Below, one piece after another: positions 25,650-35,200 of a stretch of 41,784 nt of DNA. Positions within the stretch are counted from its first letter, which is position 1. Each line of letters starts with the position of its first letter. Under the pieces are notes generated by a model that saw nothing but the letters and a program-made list of their open reading frames with translations, did not search any database and was not told where the DNA came from. This stretch comes from Holophagales bacterium. Lineage in GTDB: Bacteria > Acidobacteriota > Thermoanaerobaculia > UBA5066. Both the position numbers and the translations under genes were made by a program. The stretch lies in contig JADKBZ010000011.1 in NCBI GenBank assembly GCA_016714815.1, forward strand, positions 177,501 through 219,284, written 5' to 3'.

Positions 25650-26004
25650 TGCCTCACCCCGGCGCCGGCCTGGCTTTGGAAGGGACGGAAGTCGTGAAGC
25701 ATGTGGTCCGCCGATGATAGGGCGCGGCCCGGGATTCGTCTCTCCGTCCCCGGTGGATATGCGGGGACCTGCCGACGTGGCAGGCTTCGGCCGGCGGAGG
25801 GCTCGACAAGAGCCTGCGGAACGGTGTGAACGCGTGGCGCCAGACGGCCGGACCGTTCCTCCGGGGCGACGGCCAGAGACATCGAACCAGGGCCGATCCG
25901 TCCCCGCATTCTCAGCGTATCGAAATTCGGGCCAGGAGCAGATAGGTCTTCCGCGGCGCACGCACCCTGATGGTACGAGCGTTCATCGGCGTCATGGGGA
26001 CGTG
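25650..26004. other. intergenic region, no gene recognised
   Basis: About 355 bp lie between the DprE fusion and the broken lipoprotein. I find no coding signature. It should hold the promoter of the minus-strand dprE/glycosyltransferase pair, but I cannot point to convincing -35/-10 elements. Confidence 0.5.
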
Positions 26005-26436
26005 TCAGGCATCGAACGCCTGATCCTGCCGGGCGATCTTCTTCCACGAGCGGTGGTCTGTACTCGCCTGCAGGTCGATCTCGAGCCACGGGTTGTCCTT
26101 CTCCCGGGTGTGGAAGAAGAACTCCGCCGGCGCGTCGGACACGATGCCCTCGACCGGGAACTGGTCGAGGCGGCTGCTCGCCACCCAGGGTTTTCCGAGC
26201 GCGAGACCAGAGGCCGGAATCGATACCCCGGACGCAGGGGGGGCTCCTGACTCTGCCGTGGTCGCCCGGGGCTCCTGCGCGGCCGGGCTCGGGTCCGCCG
26301 CGATCGGCAGGGGAGCCCCTGGCGTCTTGCTCTTGCATTCGGTCGCGGCGGCAATCCCGATGGTGACCAGCAGGAAATGGACAGTGACACGCTTCCTTGA
26401 GGTGGCCTTGAATCGCTCGCGATCGATGAGGGGAGT
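26005..26436 (-). pseudogene. discoidin-like (F5/8 type C) lipoprotein remnant
   Basis: This open frame of 144 codons has no start codon. It begins with a basic segment and a lipoprotein signal (VTVHFLLVTIGIAAATEC, lipobox cysteine followed by KSK), then a Pro/Ala-rich linker. It continues with LGKPWVASS, EFFFHTREKDNPWLEIDL and DHRSWKKIARQDQAF before TGA at 26005. The lipoprotein at 31729-32274 has the same blocks (EGKPWRASS, DFFFHTREEESPWVELDL, RLEEVGREASQF), so the two are paralogues. Compared with that copy this one lacks about 30 residues between DL and the DHRSW block, and the last 35 or so. The 5' end abuts the transposase remnant, which suggests disruption by insertion. It is most likely non-functional. 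Confidence 0.7.
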
Positions 26437-27125
26437 TCAAAGGCACGAGTGTGACGCGAAGCTCGTCGCCGGCGATCTCGATGTCGGCAGCGGATGCAAG
26501 GGCCGACGGCACGAGCGTCCGGCCCTCGTCGGCGGCACGGCTGTAGTGAGGGGCGAGCATGCGGACCGGGTCGCCCTCTGCCTGGTAGGCGACCATGTTG
26601 GTCAGGTTGGTCAGGTGCTTGCGTTCGACGTCGAGCTTGATCACCGGCCCGTCGACCACCTGCCATACCGGTACGCGGCGCGGGACCCTGGCGCGGCGTC
26701 GCTCCATGTCGACGGACCGTTGGAGGGCGGCACGCAGTTCCACGTCCAGGGAGTTCCAGCGCGGGCTGGGCACGTAGCGAGCGGCGTCGAGCGCGTAACC
26801 CTCGCGCAGGGGCACAGCAGGTCCTCGAAGAAGCTCTCCTGACGCCAGCGCTCGAACAGGCGGAAGGTGATCTCGACGTCTTTCGGAGCGAAGCGCGAGG
26901 TGACGATGGGGGTCTGATGGCCGTTCTCGGACAGGCGTGTGACCTGCTGCAGGAGTAAGCGGACGCCCATGAGACGGATGCGCTGGTCGGCCAGGGTGTA
27001 GCGGACCTTCTTGCCGTCGATCGTGGCGCGTCGGCTGTGGAACGGTGCCCGGCGCACGCGGGGGAAGCGCCCCACGCGGTAGGTCAGCAAGTCGAAGTCC
27101 TCGGCGAGGATCCTCTGGAACAGGC
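26437..27125 (-). pseudogene. frameshifted transposase remnant
   Basis: Two minus-strand frames join into one protein-like sequence. The 5' part reads RILAEDFDLLTYRVGRFP, then LLLQQVTRLSENGHQTPIV and ITFRLFERWRQESFFEDL. Near 26825 the frame shifts and continues with MPLREGYALDAARYVPSP and then RKHLTNLTNMVAYQAEGDPV, RMLAPHYSRAADEGRTL and LRVTLVPLNSPHRSRAI. This pattern (QTPIVTSR, FERWRQE.FF..., EYALDAL, NMVAYQAE.) is familiar from a group of large putative transposases, though I cannot name the IS family with confidence. N-terminal sequence is missing, the frame is broken, and I see no terminal inverted repeats, so it is a dead remnant. Confidence 0.65.
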
Positions 27126-27348
27126 GGGGGCTACATCCGCCGCATCCTCGACCAGCTTGGCGCCTCGGCTCGCCGCGCTATCCAGGATCGCGCTCCGCCT
27201 CTGGCAGCTGGCCCGGTTCCCGATTCCCTCTGATCCCCCTGACGGCCGGGGCCGATGCCCTCACGTGCGAAGCAGGCCCGAGCCCGCCCCGCCCTCTGCC
27301 GCACCGCCCTCGAAAACCAAAGTTCCTGCTATGAAAATGCGACCCTTT

Positions 27349-27564
27349 TCATCCTCGAGGGCGATCCGAGGGATCAGGATCTCTATCCCTCGCGACCTCC
27401 TTCTCGAGGCGCCGCTGGTTCCACCGCGTGTCACCCTGGGGCCCGAAGAAGACCGCCCGCTGGTTGCTGTCGAGGCCGTGGACGGACCAGCCCGCGGCGG
27501 CGAGCGCAGCCACGACCTCGCTGCCGATGAGGCCCGAGGACGCGGTCACGGGGGCTGTCTTCAA
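27349..27564 (-). pseudogene. N-terminal fragment of an NAD-dependent nucleotide-sugar epimerase
   Basis: From a possible TTG start at 27564 the frame reads MKTAPVTASSGLIGSEVV, then AALAAAGWSVHGLDSNQRA and VFFGPQGDTRWNQRRLE. This matches the nucleotide-binding start of extended SDR epimerases, most like the CDP-paratose 2-epimerase type with FFG..GDTRWN. The second glycine of the usual TGSSGLIG is kept, but the first residues are altered (TASSG). Similarity ends at about 27390, before any catalytic YxxxK, and a stop follows at 27349. It is a truncated leftover beside the transposase remnant. Confidence 0.65.
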
Positions 27565-27901
27565 CGTCGTGTCCTGATGCTGCGGCTCGTGAGACCGGGC
27601 CGGCGAACGGGACGAGCCCCGGGAGCGGCCGTGCTCGCCGGTGCCGGACCCGCTCCCCCGCGACCGCTCGTCGGCGCCACGCCGGCATGAAAGCAGTTCG
27701 TGGCAGCGCCGAGCCGGTCGCGGCCCGAGGGCGGGCCCGTCGCTCCCTCGCTCGTGGCGCGCTCCGACCGCTCGCGTTCCATATCGCTCTCGTGGAGGAA
27801 CTTGCGGACGGAGTTCGAAATCCCTATCCTCCGCGATCGGGTACGTCTTGTTGACACCGACAGCGGGACAGGGACTTAGCCCCTCCGGCCTCGACACGAG
27901 C
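27565..27901. other. intergenic region, possible promoter of the sugar cassette
   Basis: I see no gene in these 337 bp. A consensus-like TTGACA occurs at 27851-27856, but no good -10 is found at the right distance. The frame of the following aminotransferase stays open through it, with TTG codons at 27848 and 27851 as alternative starts. Confidence 0.4.
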
Positions 27902-29014
27902 GTGCCGCTCATCGACTTCCGGCGGCAGTGGCAGGAGATCCGGGAGGACGCCACGCGGGTCTTCGAGGAGGTCGGTGCGTCCGGCTGGTACATCCTTGGG
28001 CGCGAGGTGTCGTCGTTCGAGGAGAAGCTCGCCGGTTCCTGGGGGCTCGGTCACGCGACGGGGGTGGGGAACGGCCTCGACGCGATCGAGATCGCGCTCC
28101 GGGCGCTCGACATCCGGCCCGGAGAACGGGTCCTCACGACGCCGCTGAGCGCCTTCGCCACGACGCTGGCCATCGTCCGCTGCGACGCGGTCCCCGTGTT
28201 CGTGGACACCGACCGGCACGGGCTGCTCGACCTGGCTGCCTGCGCCGAAGCGCTGGACAGGGACCCATTCATCCGCTTCGTCGTCCCCGTTCACCTGTAC
28301 GGGCACGCTCTCGACATGCCGAGGCTGCGCGCACTCGCGGAGCGTGACGGCGTGAAGGTGGTCGAGGACTGCGCGCAGGCCATCGGCGCAACGTGGGACG
28401 GGATTCCGGCGGGAACGGTCGGTGCCGCGGCAGCCGTGAGCTTCTACCCCACGAAGAACCTCGGGGCGTTGGGGGACGGAGGTGCCGTCCTCACCCGCTC
28501 CGCCACCGTGGACGCACGCGCGCGCCGGCTCCGGCACTACGGCCAGAGCGCCACTTACGTTCACGACGAGGTGGGGCTCAACAGCCGGCTCGACGAGCTG
28601 CAGGCCGCCCTGCTCGGGCGAGTCCTGCTCCCGAGGCTGCCCGTCTGGACCGAGCGGAGGCGAGCCGTCGCCTCGCGCTACGTCCTCGAGCTCTCGAACC
28701 TGGCGGTCGAGGTCCCGGTGCCCCCGCGAGCCGAGGGGTCGGTCTGGCACCTCTTCCCCGTGCTCGTGGCCGGGGAGCGCCGAGCCGCCTTCCGCCGTCA
28801 TCTCGGTGAGCGTGGCGTCGAATCGGGTGTGCACTACCCGACGCTCATCCCGTCGCAGGGGGCCCTCCAGCCGCTCGGCCACGGCGCTCCGGCGAGCGCG
28901 TTCCCGAACGCCTCGCGCTTCGCCGAAGGTGAGGTCTCGCTCCCCGTCCATCCCTTCCTGAGCGACGACGAGGTGGCCCGGGTGGTGGGTGCCGTGAACT
29001 CCTGGTCGGGCTGA
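27902..29014 (+). CDS. DegT/DnrJ/EryC1 sugar aminotransferase (FdtB/QdtB-like)
   Basis: This 370-residue PLP enzyme starts at GTG 27902 with the family's usual opening VPLIDFRRQW. Fold-type I motifs are present: GVGNGLDAIEIALRAL for phosphate binding, VVEDCAQAIGA with the cofactor aspartate, and SFYPTKNLGALGDGG with the Schiff-base lysine K185. The late block NSRLDELQAALL and the HYP near the C-terminus are typical. The gene two places downstream has an FdtA-type ketoisomerase domain. Together they would make a dTDP-3-amino-3,6-dideoxyhexose (Fuc3N or Qui3N type), with this enzyme aminating the 3-keto intermediate. Which epimer is made cannot be told from sequence. It overlaps the next gene by one base (TGATG). 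Confidence 0.9.
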   Translation: MPLIDFRRQWQEIREDATRVFEEVGASGWYILGREVSSFEEKLAGSWGLGHATGVGNGLDAIEIALRALDIRPGERVLTTPLSAFATTLAIVRCDAVPVFVDTDRHGLLDLAACAEALDRDPFIRFVVPVHLYGHALDMPRLRALAERDGVKVVEDCAQAIGATWDGIPAGTVGAAAAVSFYPTKNLGALGDGGAVLTRSATVDARARRLRHYGQSATYVHDEVGLNSRLDELQAALLGRVLLPRLPVWTERRRAVASRYVLELSNLAVEVPVPPRAEGSVWHLFPVLVAGERRAAFRRHLGERGVESGVHYPTLIPSQGALQPLGHGAPASAFPNASRFAEGEVSLPVHPFLSDDEVARVVGAVNSWSG

Positions 29015-29961
29015 TGCTGTCGCTCGTCATCCCGGTTTACCGGAACGAGGCGTCCCTGGGCGAGCTGCTGGAAGCCCTTCGCGGAGTGCACGGGTCCGCC
29101 CCGGACCTCGAGGTCGTCTTCGTCGTGGACGGGAGCCCGGACCGCTGCGCGGAGATCCTGGCTTCCTCGCTGCCGTCGCAGCCGTTCCGGTCCCAGCTCC
29201 TCGTGCTGAGCCGCAACTTCGGCTCCTTCGCTGCCATCCGCGCGGGCCTGGAGGCCGGAGCGGGGGACCTCTTCGCCGTCATGGCGGCGGACCTGCAGGA
29301 GCCGCCGGAGCTCGTCCTCGGGATGCGCGATCGGCTGCTCGCGGGCACCTGCGACATCGTGCTCGGCGTGCGGGAGTCACGCGAGGACCCCCTGGTCTCC
29401 CGGCTCCTCTCGCGCGCCTTCTGGGGTGCCTATCGCCTCCTCGTCCATCGGGAGGTCCCCCGGGGAGGCATCGACGTCTTCGGCTGCACCCGGAGGTTCC
29501 GGGACGTCATCCTCGCGCTCGGCGAAAGCAACTCGACGCTCGTCGGGTTGATCCTCTGGGCCGGGTACCCGCGCGAGGTCGTCGGATACCGCAGGAGGGG
29601 GCGCAAGCACGGGAAGAGCGCGTGGTCGTTCCGGCGGAAGGCGAGGTACCTCCTCGACAGCACCTTCGCCTTCAGCGACCTGCCGATCCGGCTGCTCGAG
29701 GTCGCGGGCCTCACGGGCCTGGGCCTGGCCTTGGTCTTCGGGCTGCTCGTCCTGTGGGAGCGGGTCACCGGGAACATCCGCCTCCCGGGTTACTCCGCCA
29801 CGATCCTCACCGTGATGTTCTTCGGCGGCCTGAACGCGTTCGGCCTGGGGCTCCTGGGCGAGTACCTCTGGCGCACGTTCGAGAATACGAAGGCGCGGCC
29901 GCCCTTCCTGGTGGCCCGTCACGACCGCTTCCAGGTGTCCGGAGGGAGGGGGAATGGCTGA
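29014..29961 (+). CDS. GT2 family glycosyltransferase (polyprenyl-phosphate sugar synthase type)
   Basis: This 315-residue protein starts MLSLVIPVYRNEASL and has VVFVVDGSPD, LSRNFGSFAAIRAGLEAG and MAADLQEPPEL. These are the GT-A signatures of the DPM1/GtrB/ArnC group, which transfer a nucleotide sugar to polyprenyl phosphate at the inner face of the membrane. Two C-terminal membrane helices (about 230-255 and 265-290), with ATILTVMFFGGLNAFGLGLLGEYLWR, match the GtrB/ArnC layout. Its position between an aminotransferase and an FdtA/acetyltransferase gene suggests that it attaches the resulting acetamido sugar to the lipid carrier, for use by one of the nearby GT39-type transferases. It overlaps the next gene by 8 nt. 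Confidence 0.9.
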   Translation: MLSLVIPVYRNEASLGELLEALRGVHGSAPDLEVVFVVDGSPDRCAEILASSLPSQPFRSQLLVLSRNFGSFAAIRAGLEAGAGDLFAVMAADLQEPPELVLGMRDRLLAGTCDIVLGVRESREDPLVSRLLSRAFWGAYRLLVHREVPRGGIDVFGCTRRFRDVILALGESNSTLVGLILWAGYPREVVGYRRRGRKHGKSAWSFRRKARYLLDSTFAFSDLPIRLLEVAGLTGLGLALVFGLLVLWERVTGNIRLPGYSATILTVMFFGGLNAFGLGLLGEYLWRTFENTKARPPFLVARHDRFQVSGGRGNG

Positions 29962-30883
29962 CTTCTTCCAGCACGAGAAGGCCCTGGTGGAGTCGACCTG
30001 CGTCGGCTCCGGCACGCGCATCTGGGCTTTCGCGCACGTCCTCCCGGGAGCCCGGATCGGCGCGGACTGCAACATCTGCGACGGCGTGTTCGTCGAGAAC
30101 GAGGTCGTCCTCGGGGACCGCGTCACCGTCAAGTGCGGCGTGCAGCTCTGGGACGGGGTGCACCTCGAGGATGACGTGTTCGTCGGGCCCAACGCGACCT
30201 TCACGAACGACCCGTTCCCGAGGAGCCGCGTCCGGCCCGCGAGCTGGTCCCGCACGCTCGTCCGGGTCGGCGCCTCCATCGGCGCCAACGCGACGGTCCT
30301 CTGCGGTGTCACGATCGGGAGGGGCGCGATGGTCGGCGCCGGAGCCGTCGTCACGCACGACGTGCCGGCCTACGCGATCGTCGTGGGGAACCCGGCCAGG
30401 ATCACGGGCTACGTCGAGAGCGGGGCAGCTCAGTCCCCGGCCCACCAGGTGCCCAGCCCGCAGACGGAGGCGACCATCGGCGGCGCCTTCGTCCGGACGC
30501 TGCCGACCTTCGCCGACCTGCGCGGGAAGCTCGCCGTGGCCGAGGTGGCCCGAGAGCTACCGTTCGCCCCGCGGCGCTTCTTCGTGGTCCACGGGGTGCC
30601 GAGCCGCGAGGTGCGCGGCGAGCACGCCCACCACCGGTGCGAGCAGTTCCTCGTGTGCGTCCAGGGGGACTGTGCCGTGGTCGTGGACGACGGGCGCCAC
30701 CGCAGGGAGATCTCCCTGGACGGGCCGGCCCTCGGCCTGTACCTGCCCCCGCTTGTCTGGGCCTCGCAGTACCGGTTCTCGAAGGACGCCGTCCTCCTGG
30801 TCCTGGCCTCCGAGGCGTACGACGCTTCCGACTACATCCGTGACTACGACGAGTTCCTCTCCATCGTGACGGGCCGGGCCTGA
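29954..30883 (+). CDS. bifunctional N-acyltransferase / FdtA-type 3,4-ketoisomerase (WxcM/FdtD-like)
   Basis: This 309-residue protein has two domains. Residues 1 to about 155 are a left-handed beta-helix acyltransferase of hexapeptide repeats (VGSGTRIWAFAHVLPGARIG, VGASIGANATVLCGVTIG, GAGAVVTHDVPAYAIVVGNP), with NATFTNDPFPRSR as the usual loop. Residues about 175-309 are a cupin of the FdtA/QdtA group (PRRFFVVHGVPSREVRGEHAHH, then CEQFLVCVQGDCAVVVDDG). Bifunctional proteins of this kind (FdtD of Shewanella denitrificans, WxcM of Xanthomonas) isomerise dTDP-4-keto-6-deoxyglucose to the 3-keto sugar and acetylate the amino sugar formed by the aminotransferase. One protein can therefore act before and after the aminotransferase at 27902. 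The 4,6-dehydratase that supplies the substrate is not in the window. Confidence 0.9.
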   Translation: MADFFQHEKALVESTCVGSGTRIWAFAHVLPGARIGADCNICDGVFVENEVVLGDRVTVKCGVQLWDGVHLEDDVFVGPNATFTNDPFPRSRVRPASWSRTLVRVGASIGANATVLCGVTIGRGAMVGAGAVVTHDVPAYAIVVGNPARITGYVESGAAQSPAHQVPSPQTEATIGGAFVRTLPTFADLRGKLAVAEVARELPFAPRRFFVVHGVPSREVRGEHAHHRCEQFLVCVQGDCAVVVDDGRHRREISLDGPALGLYLPPLVWASQYRFSKDAVLLVLASEAYDASDYIRDYDEFLSIVTGRA

Positions 30884-31269
30884 GTCGAGCGAGTTCGTCG
30901 GGGTGGTCCGGCGCGAGCTGCGCGAGACCGCGGCCGCGCTGGTGCGGGCCCGCGGCCGGCGGGGCGTGGTCGTGCTTCTCTATCGTGGCCTTCACGCTCG
31001 CGCCGTTCGCGCCGCGATCTTGCTCATCGCGAAGGTACCCCCGTCGACACAACAGGACCATCGTCCGAACAGTCTCTCGATCCGGCAGCGCCGGTCGTCC
31101 TGCCGACCCGGGATTCCAGCCTGGCTCGTCTTCCGTGGAAAGAGGCCTGCGCCAAGACTCCGCTCTCACCGGAGCGGAGGGCTCTCGAGAGGATTGCCGG
31201 GCTGCGATCCGGGAAGTAGATTGACGAAGCGATCGGGGATCGGTTTCCCGCCGCCGGAAGAGGTGAAGT
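30884..31269. other. intergenic region, no gene recognised
   Basis: These 386 bp separate the FdtD-like gene from the kinase remnant. Short open frames occur in both directions, but none resembles a protein I know. They may include decayed gene ends, since the region lies between an intact cassette and a broken kinase. Confidence 0.5.
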
Positions 31270-31728
31270 ATGTCGCTCGTCCCTGGCACCCACCTCGGGC
31301 CGTACGAGGACCTCTCGCCTCTGGGAGCGGGGGGGGCGGGCGAGGTCTACCGGGTCCGAGACACCCGCCTCGACCGGGACGTCGCCCCGAAGGTTCTCCC
31401 CGAGCACCTCTCGAAGGACCGTGCCGCCCTCGCCCGCGGCGCCCTCGGGGTCCGCCGCTGGCTGGAGATCGCCGAGCAGGTCGCGCAGGGGCTCACCGCC
31501 GCGCACGAAAAAGGGATCGTCCACAGGGACGTCAAGCCCGAGAACGCCTTCTTCACGCGCGAGGGCCGGTCCAGGGTCCTCGACTCAGGCCTGGCTCGCC
31601 GGACGCAGGCTGCCCGCTCAGACCGGCTGTGGCCTGGCTCCGGCCGAGCCAACCTCCGGATCGTCGACCGCTCCCGCGACCTCGGCGACCAGGTAGAAGG
31701 GGGGCGTTCGGAACTCACCGCCCGAACC
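31270..31728 (+). pseudogene. internally deleted Ser/Thr protein kinase (Hanks type)
   Basis: The frame starts at ATG 31270 after GAGGTG and opens like many multidomain bacterial kinases: HLGPYEDLSPLGAGGAGEVYRVRDTRLDRDVAPKVLPEHLS (glycine-rich loop, then the VAxK lysine). After RAALARG it jumps directly to LGVRRWLEIAEQVAQGL. The roughly 45-60 residues that normally contain helix C, its glutamate and the hinge are therefore missing. The catalytic loop HRDVKPEN is kept, but the metal-binding DFG is DSG. The activation segment and C-lobe are lost, and the frame runs on without a stop into the downstream lipoprotein. It cannot be an active kinase as read. Kinases with this opening are abundant in Acidobacteriota. 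Confidence 0.75.
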
Positions 31729-32274
31729 ATGGTTGGAGGCCCCGCATCGAAGGCGCGGTTCGTTCCTGGCCTTGTCGTCTTCGTGGCTCTCCTTTCGGTC
31801 GGTCACCTCGCGTGCTCGAAGAAGAAGGAGTTCGAGGTGCCGGCGATCGGGGCGGCTGGGTTTGGGCCCGCGTCACCCGGTCCGAAGCGAGCAGGTCTCG
31901 CCGAGGGAAAGCCGTGGCGCGCGAGCAGCGCGGCTGAGGGCTTCGCCGTTTCGGGGACGATCACGGCCTCGCCCGAGCAGGACTTCTTCTTCCACACCAG
32001 GGAAGAAGAGAGCCCGTGGGTGGAGCTCGACCTCGGCTCCGCACAGTGGATCAGGAGCGTCACCGTCGTGAACCGCCTCGACGGCTGTCTCGAGAGGGCG
32101 ATTCCAGTCGTCGTGGAGGTCGGGATGGAACGCAGCCGCCTCGAAGAGGTCGGCCGAGAGGCGTCTCAGTTCACCGTCTGGTCGGCGCGTTTCGCGCCGC
32201 AGCGCTCCCGCTACGTTCGCGTTCGCGCCGACCGCAAGACCTTCCTCCACCTCTCGCTCGTCAGCGTCGACTGA
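31729..32274 (+). CDS. discoidin-like (F5/8 type C) lipoprotein
   Basis: From ATG 31729 the 181-residue product has a lipoprotein signal (FVPGLVVFVALLSVGHLAC, lipobox cysteine C29 followed by SKKK), a linker, and a domain of about 130 residues. That domain includes GKPWRASS, DFFFHTREEESPWVELDLG, IRSVTVVNRLDGCLERA, VEVGMERSRLEEVG and RFAPQRSRYVRVRADRKTFLHL. The order of strands (W.ELDLG, I..V.V.NR.DGC.ERA, V.V, YVR.R) fits an F5/8 type C or discoidin fold, which commonly binds carbohydrate. The start is uncertain because the upstream kinase remnant is in the same frame. It has a broken paralogue on the other strand at 26005-26436. It ends 7 nt before the next start. Confidence 0.75.
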   Translation: MVGGPASKARFVPGLVVFVALLSVGHLACSKKKEFEVPAIGAAGFGPASPGPKRAGLAEGKPWRASSAAEGFAVSGTITASPEQDFFFHTREEESPWVELDLGSAQWIRSVTVVNRLDGCLERAIPVVVEVGMERSRLEEVGREASQFTVWSARFAPQRSRYVRVRADRKTFLHLSLVSVD

Positions 32275-32281
32275 GAGGACC

Positions 32282-35200
32282 GTGGACGCCGAGCCCGACC
32301 GTCGCAGCACCGACCGCCGGAGAGACCCTGTCACCGGATGCGGTGGCCGCTCCGAACAGCCACGTCGAGCAGTTCCGACGACTCAGAGAGTGTCCTGTGG
32401 ACCGCCCTGCCTTTTCGGCCTGTTCCTGGCCGCCGTCGTGCTCGCGCGTCCGGTCGCAGCGATCGAGCTCGTCTCGCTCGGCAACGGCCCCTCGCCGATC
32501 ATCGAGTATGACCGCGACCTTCAGCCGATCCGAAAATACACGGGATTGCACAAGCCGGTGGACATCACGCCGATCGGAGCAGATCGCCTCCTGATCGTCG
32601 ACGAAGCGGCGCACGAGGTCATCCTCACCGGGAGGAACGGCACCGTCCTCTGGCGGGATTCGTTCGGCGGGAATCCTCTGCGCGCGCGTCCGCGCCCCGG
32701 CGGAGGGTTCCTCATCACGACCCCTGATCGGGCCATCGCCGTTCGCGACGACCGGACGATCGAATGGGCAGTCTCAGTCCCGGGCCTGCGGACCGCCGTT
32801 CCGCTGCCCGGGGGGAGCATCCTGGCCGCCTCCCACGACGGCCAGGGCTGGCTGACCGAGCTGACGCCGGACGGCCGGATCGTCTGGCGGTCCAGGCCGT
32901 GGGCCGTGCGCGACGAGACGGGACAGTGGCGCTACGCGGCCCCCGGCGAGAGTTACCTGGCGATCCTGGGACTCGATGTCGCGGCCGACGGGACCATCTT
33001 CACGGCTGACGTCCACGCCCACCGGTTTCGCCTGCTTACCGGCACGCACGAGCTCCTCAGGGACTGGATCGCGTGCTTCCCTTTCGTCACGGACACTCGC
33101 TTCGGCCCTCAGGGGGAGCTCGTGGCCGTCTCGCCCGAGGGCCGCGGCGTCTGGTTCGGCCTCCCGGACCGCCCGGGTCGCACCCTCTCCACCGATCTCG
33201 CGCCCTGGTCCGCCGCGCTGACCGAAGACGGAACGCTTCTCGTGGGCTTCGAGTGGTGCCGGGAAAACGCCATGCTCGAAGCCACCGCCGCCCGCTCCGC
33301 TCCCCGTCGGGAGGCGCCGGTCTGGTACCGCAGGACGTCCACCGTCGCCCTCGTCGCTCTTTTCCTGTCCGTCTGTCTCTGCGCCATCGGACTCGGGCCC
33401 GATCTCCACCGGAGGATCCTCGAGCGCTCGCCCGCGGCGGGGCTGCCGTCACCGGGGCCTGCCGAAGAGGTCGAAGGCCAAAAGCCCGCGTCGCCGAGTC
33501 AGCGGCAGCTGCCGGCGTTCGGTCCCGCCGCCGTCAGAGCCGGCCTGCTGGTCCTCCTGATCGCCGGAGGTCTGTTCGCCTGGTCCGGAACCCGTCTTCT
33601 CGGCATGTCGGAGGTCCGGGGGGGGCTCGGGCGAATCGCGCTTGGGTGCTTGTTTGCGGGTGCGGCACTCCGGGTCCTCGACCGGCTCGACGAGAGCAAG
33701 ATGGTCTTCTCGTCTTTCCGCCCCACGGAGAGGTCCGAGGTGCCGGCGCGGGGCGTGGGCGCTGGGCGCCGCTACACGATGCTGGCGTTGTCGATCGCGT
33801 CCCTTGCAGGGTGCCTCCTCCTCGAGTCCCGGCCAGAGTCCATGGCTGGCGCGATCGGATTCTGGATCGCGGCCCAGGTGCTTGTCGTCGGCGCCTCTCT
33901 GGCGGGAACCGAGCCCTCACGAAACGGGGAACGGGAAGGGTGGGGTCATCTGATCACCCTGGCAGCTCTTCTCCTGGCTTCGGCGGTCGCCAGGTTCTGG
34001 GAGATCGGCAACTTCCCGGATTTCGTCCATCACGACCACGGCATCTACGGCGACTTCGCGCTTCGCATCACGCAAGGGACCTTCCAGCCCCTTTTCGATC
34101 TCTCGACGAGCCCGCTGAAAGTGCTCGCCGGTGCCGGGGCCATCCTGCTGGTCGGGCCGGAAGGCTGGGCGTTGCGGCTCACTGGCGCGATGGCCGGGGT
34201 CCTGAGCGTCCTCGCGACCTATCTTGCGGGGAGGGCGCTCTTCAACCGGAACGTCGGCCTGATCGGTGCCCTCCTGGTCAGCGTCAACAGCGTTCTGCTC
34301 GTCCACTCCCGCCAGCCCTACCTTTTGGAGCCCGTCCCTCTCTTCGTCTTCTGCATCTTTCTCTTCGTCCAGGGGATGAAGACCCAGAGCCGGTTCTGCT
34401 TCTGCATGTCCGGGGTCATGGCGGCCTGGACGCTCCTGGTCTACTGGGCCGCGTTGACGCTCGCGCCTGCCGGGGTCCTGATCGCCGCTCTTCTGTGCCT
34501 CTTCCAGCCGCGGTGGGTGCTTTCCCGCCGCGTCGGCCTTACCTGGTTCCTCCTGGGCGCGACGGTGGCGTTCGCCCCGATGGTCCGCTCGATGCTCTCT
34601 CGCAACGACCTGGGAAACAGGATCTCGGACCTCGTGGTGCTTTTCAACCCGGACGGGTCGATCCGCTGGGACGCCGCCCTGTGGCAATCGCAGACGCTTC
34701 GGTCCTTCGGAGCGTTCGTCCTCTATCCGGACCTGTCGGCCTGGGGCGTCAGTACGGGGCGGGTCATCCTCTCACCCGTCGAGATCGTCTTTCTGGGCGC
34801 CGGGCTGGTCTTCCTCCTCTCGTTCCGCAAGACCATGGCCGCCGCCGTACTGGTCCCCTGGATTGCAGTCAGCGTGTTCCTTGGAAGCGCGACGCTTCAG
34901 GATCCGCCCTCCTACTACCACTTCCTCGCCGCCATCGTGCCTGTCCTCCTGATTTGCGCCGTGCCTCTCGAGCGCCTGCTCGCATGGAGCGCCGGGTGGA
35001 AGCGCTGGTGGGTCCGGGCCGCCGTCTCCGCGGTGCTGCTCGCCTCGCTCGCTGCGGCCGGAGCCTGGCAGCTCGACGCCGCGTGGGCTCTCCTGCGCAG
35101 GCCTGAAGCGAAGAATGGAGCGAAGGTGTACAACGCGGACGAGAAGTCCCTGGTGACGAGGTTCATCAGGGAGAATCCGGACTATCGTTACTACCTCGTC

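Noticed and set aside
25992..26666. Alternative minus-strand frame over the lipoprotein and transposase remnants
   Set aside because: It is Arg/Ser/Pro-rich without domains. The neighbouring frames carry the lipobox and FFFHTRE motifs or the transposase motifs.
27260..27380. Minus-strand stretch reading LIPRIALEDEKGRIFIAGTLVF
   Set aside because: It looks protein-like but is short, has no identifiable start, and matches no family I recognise. It may be chance or a fragment of a lost gene end.
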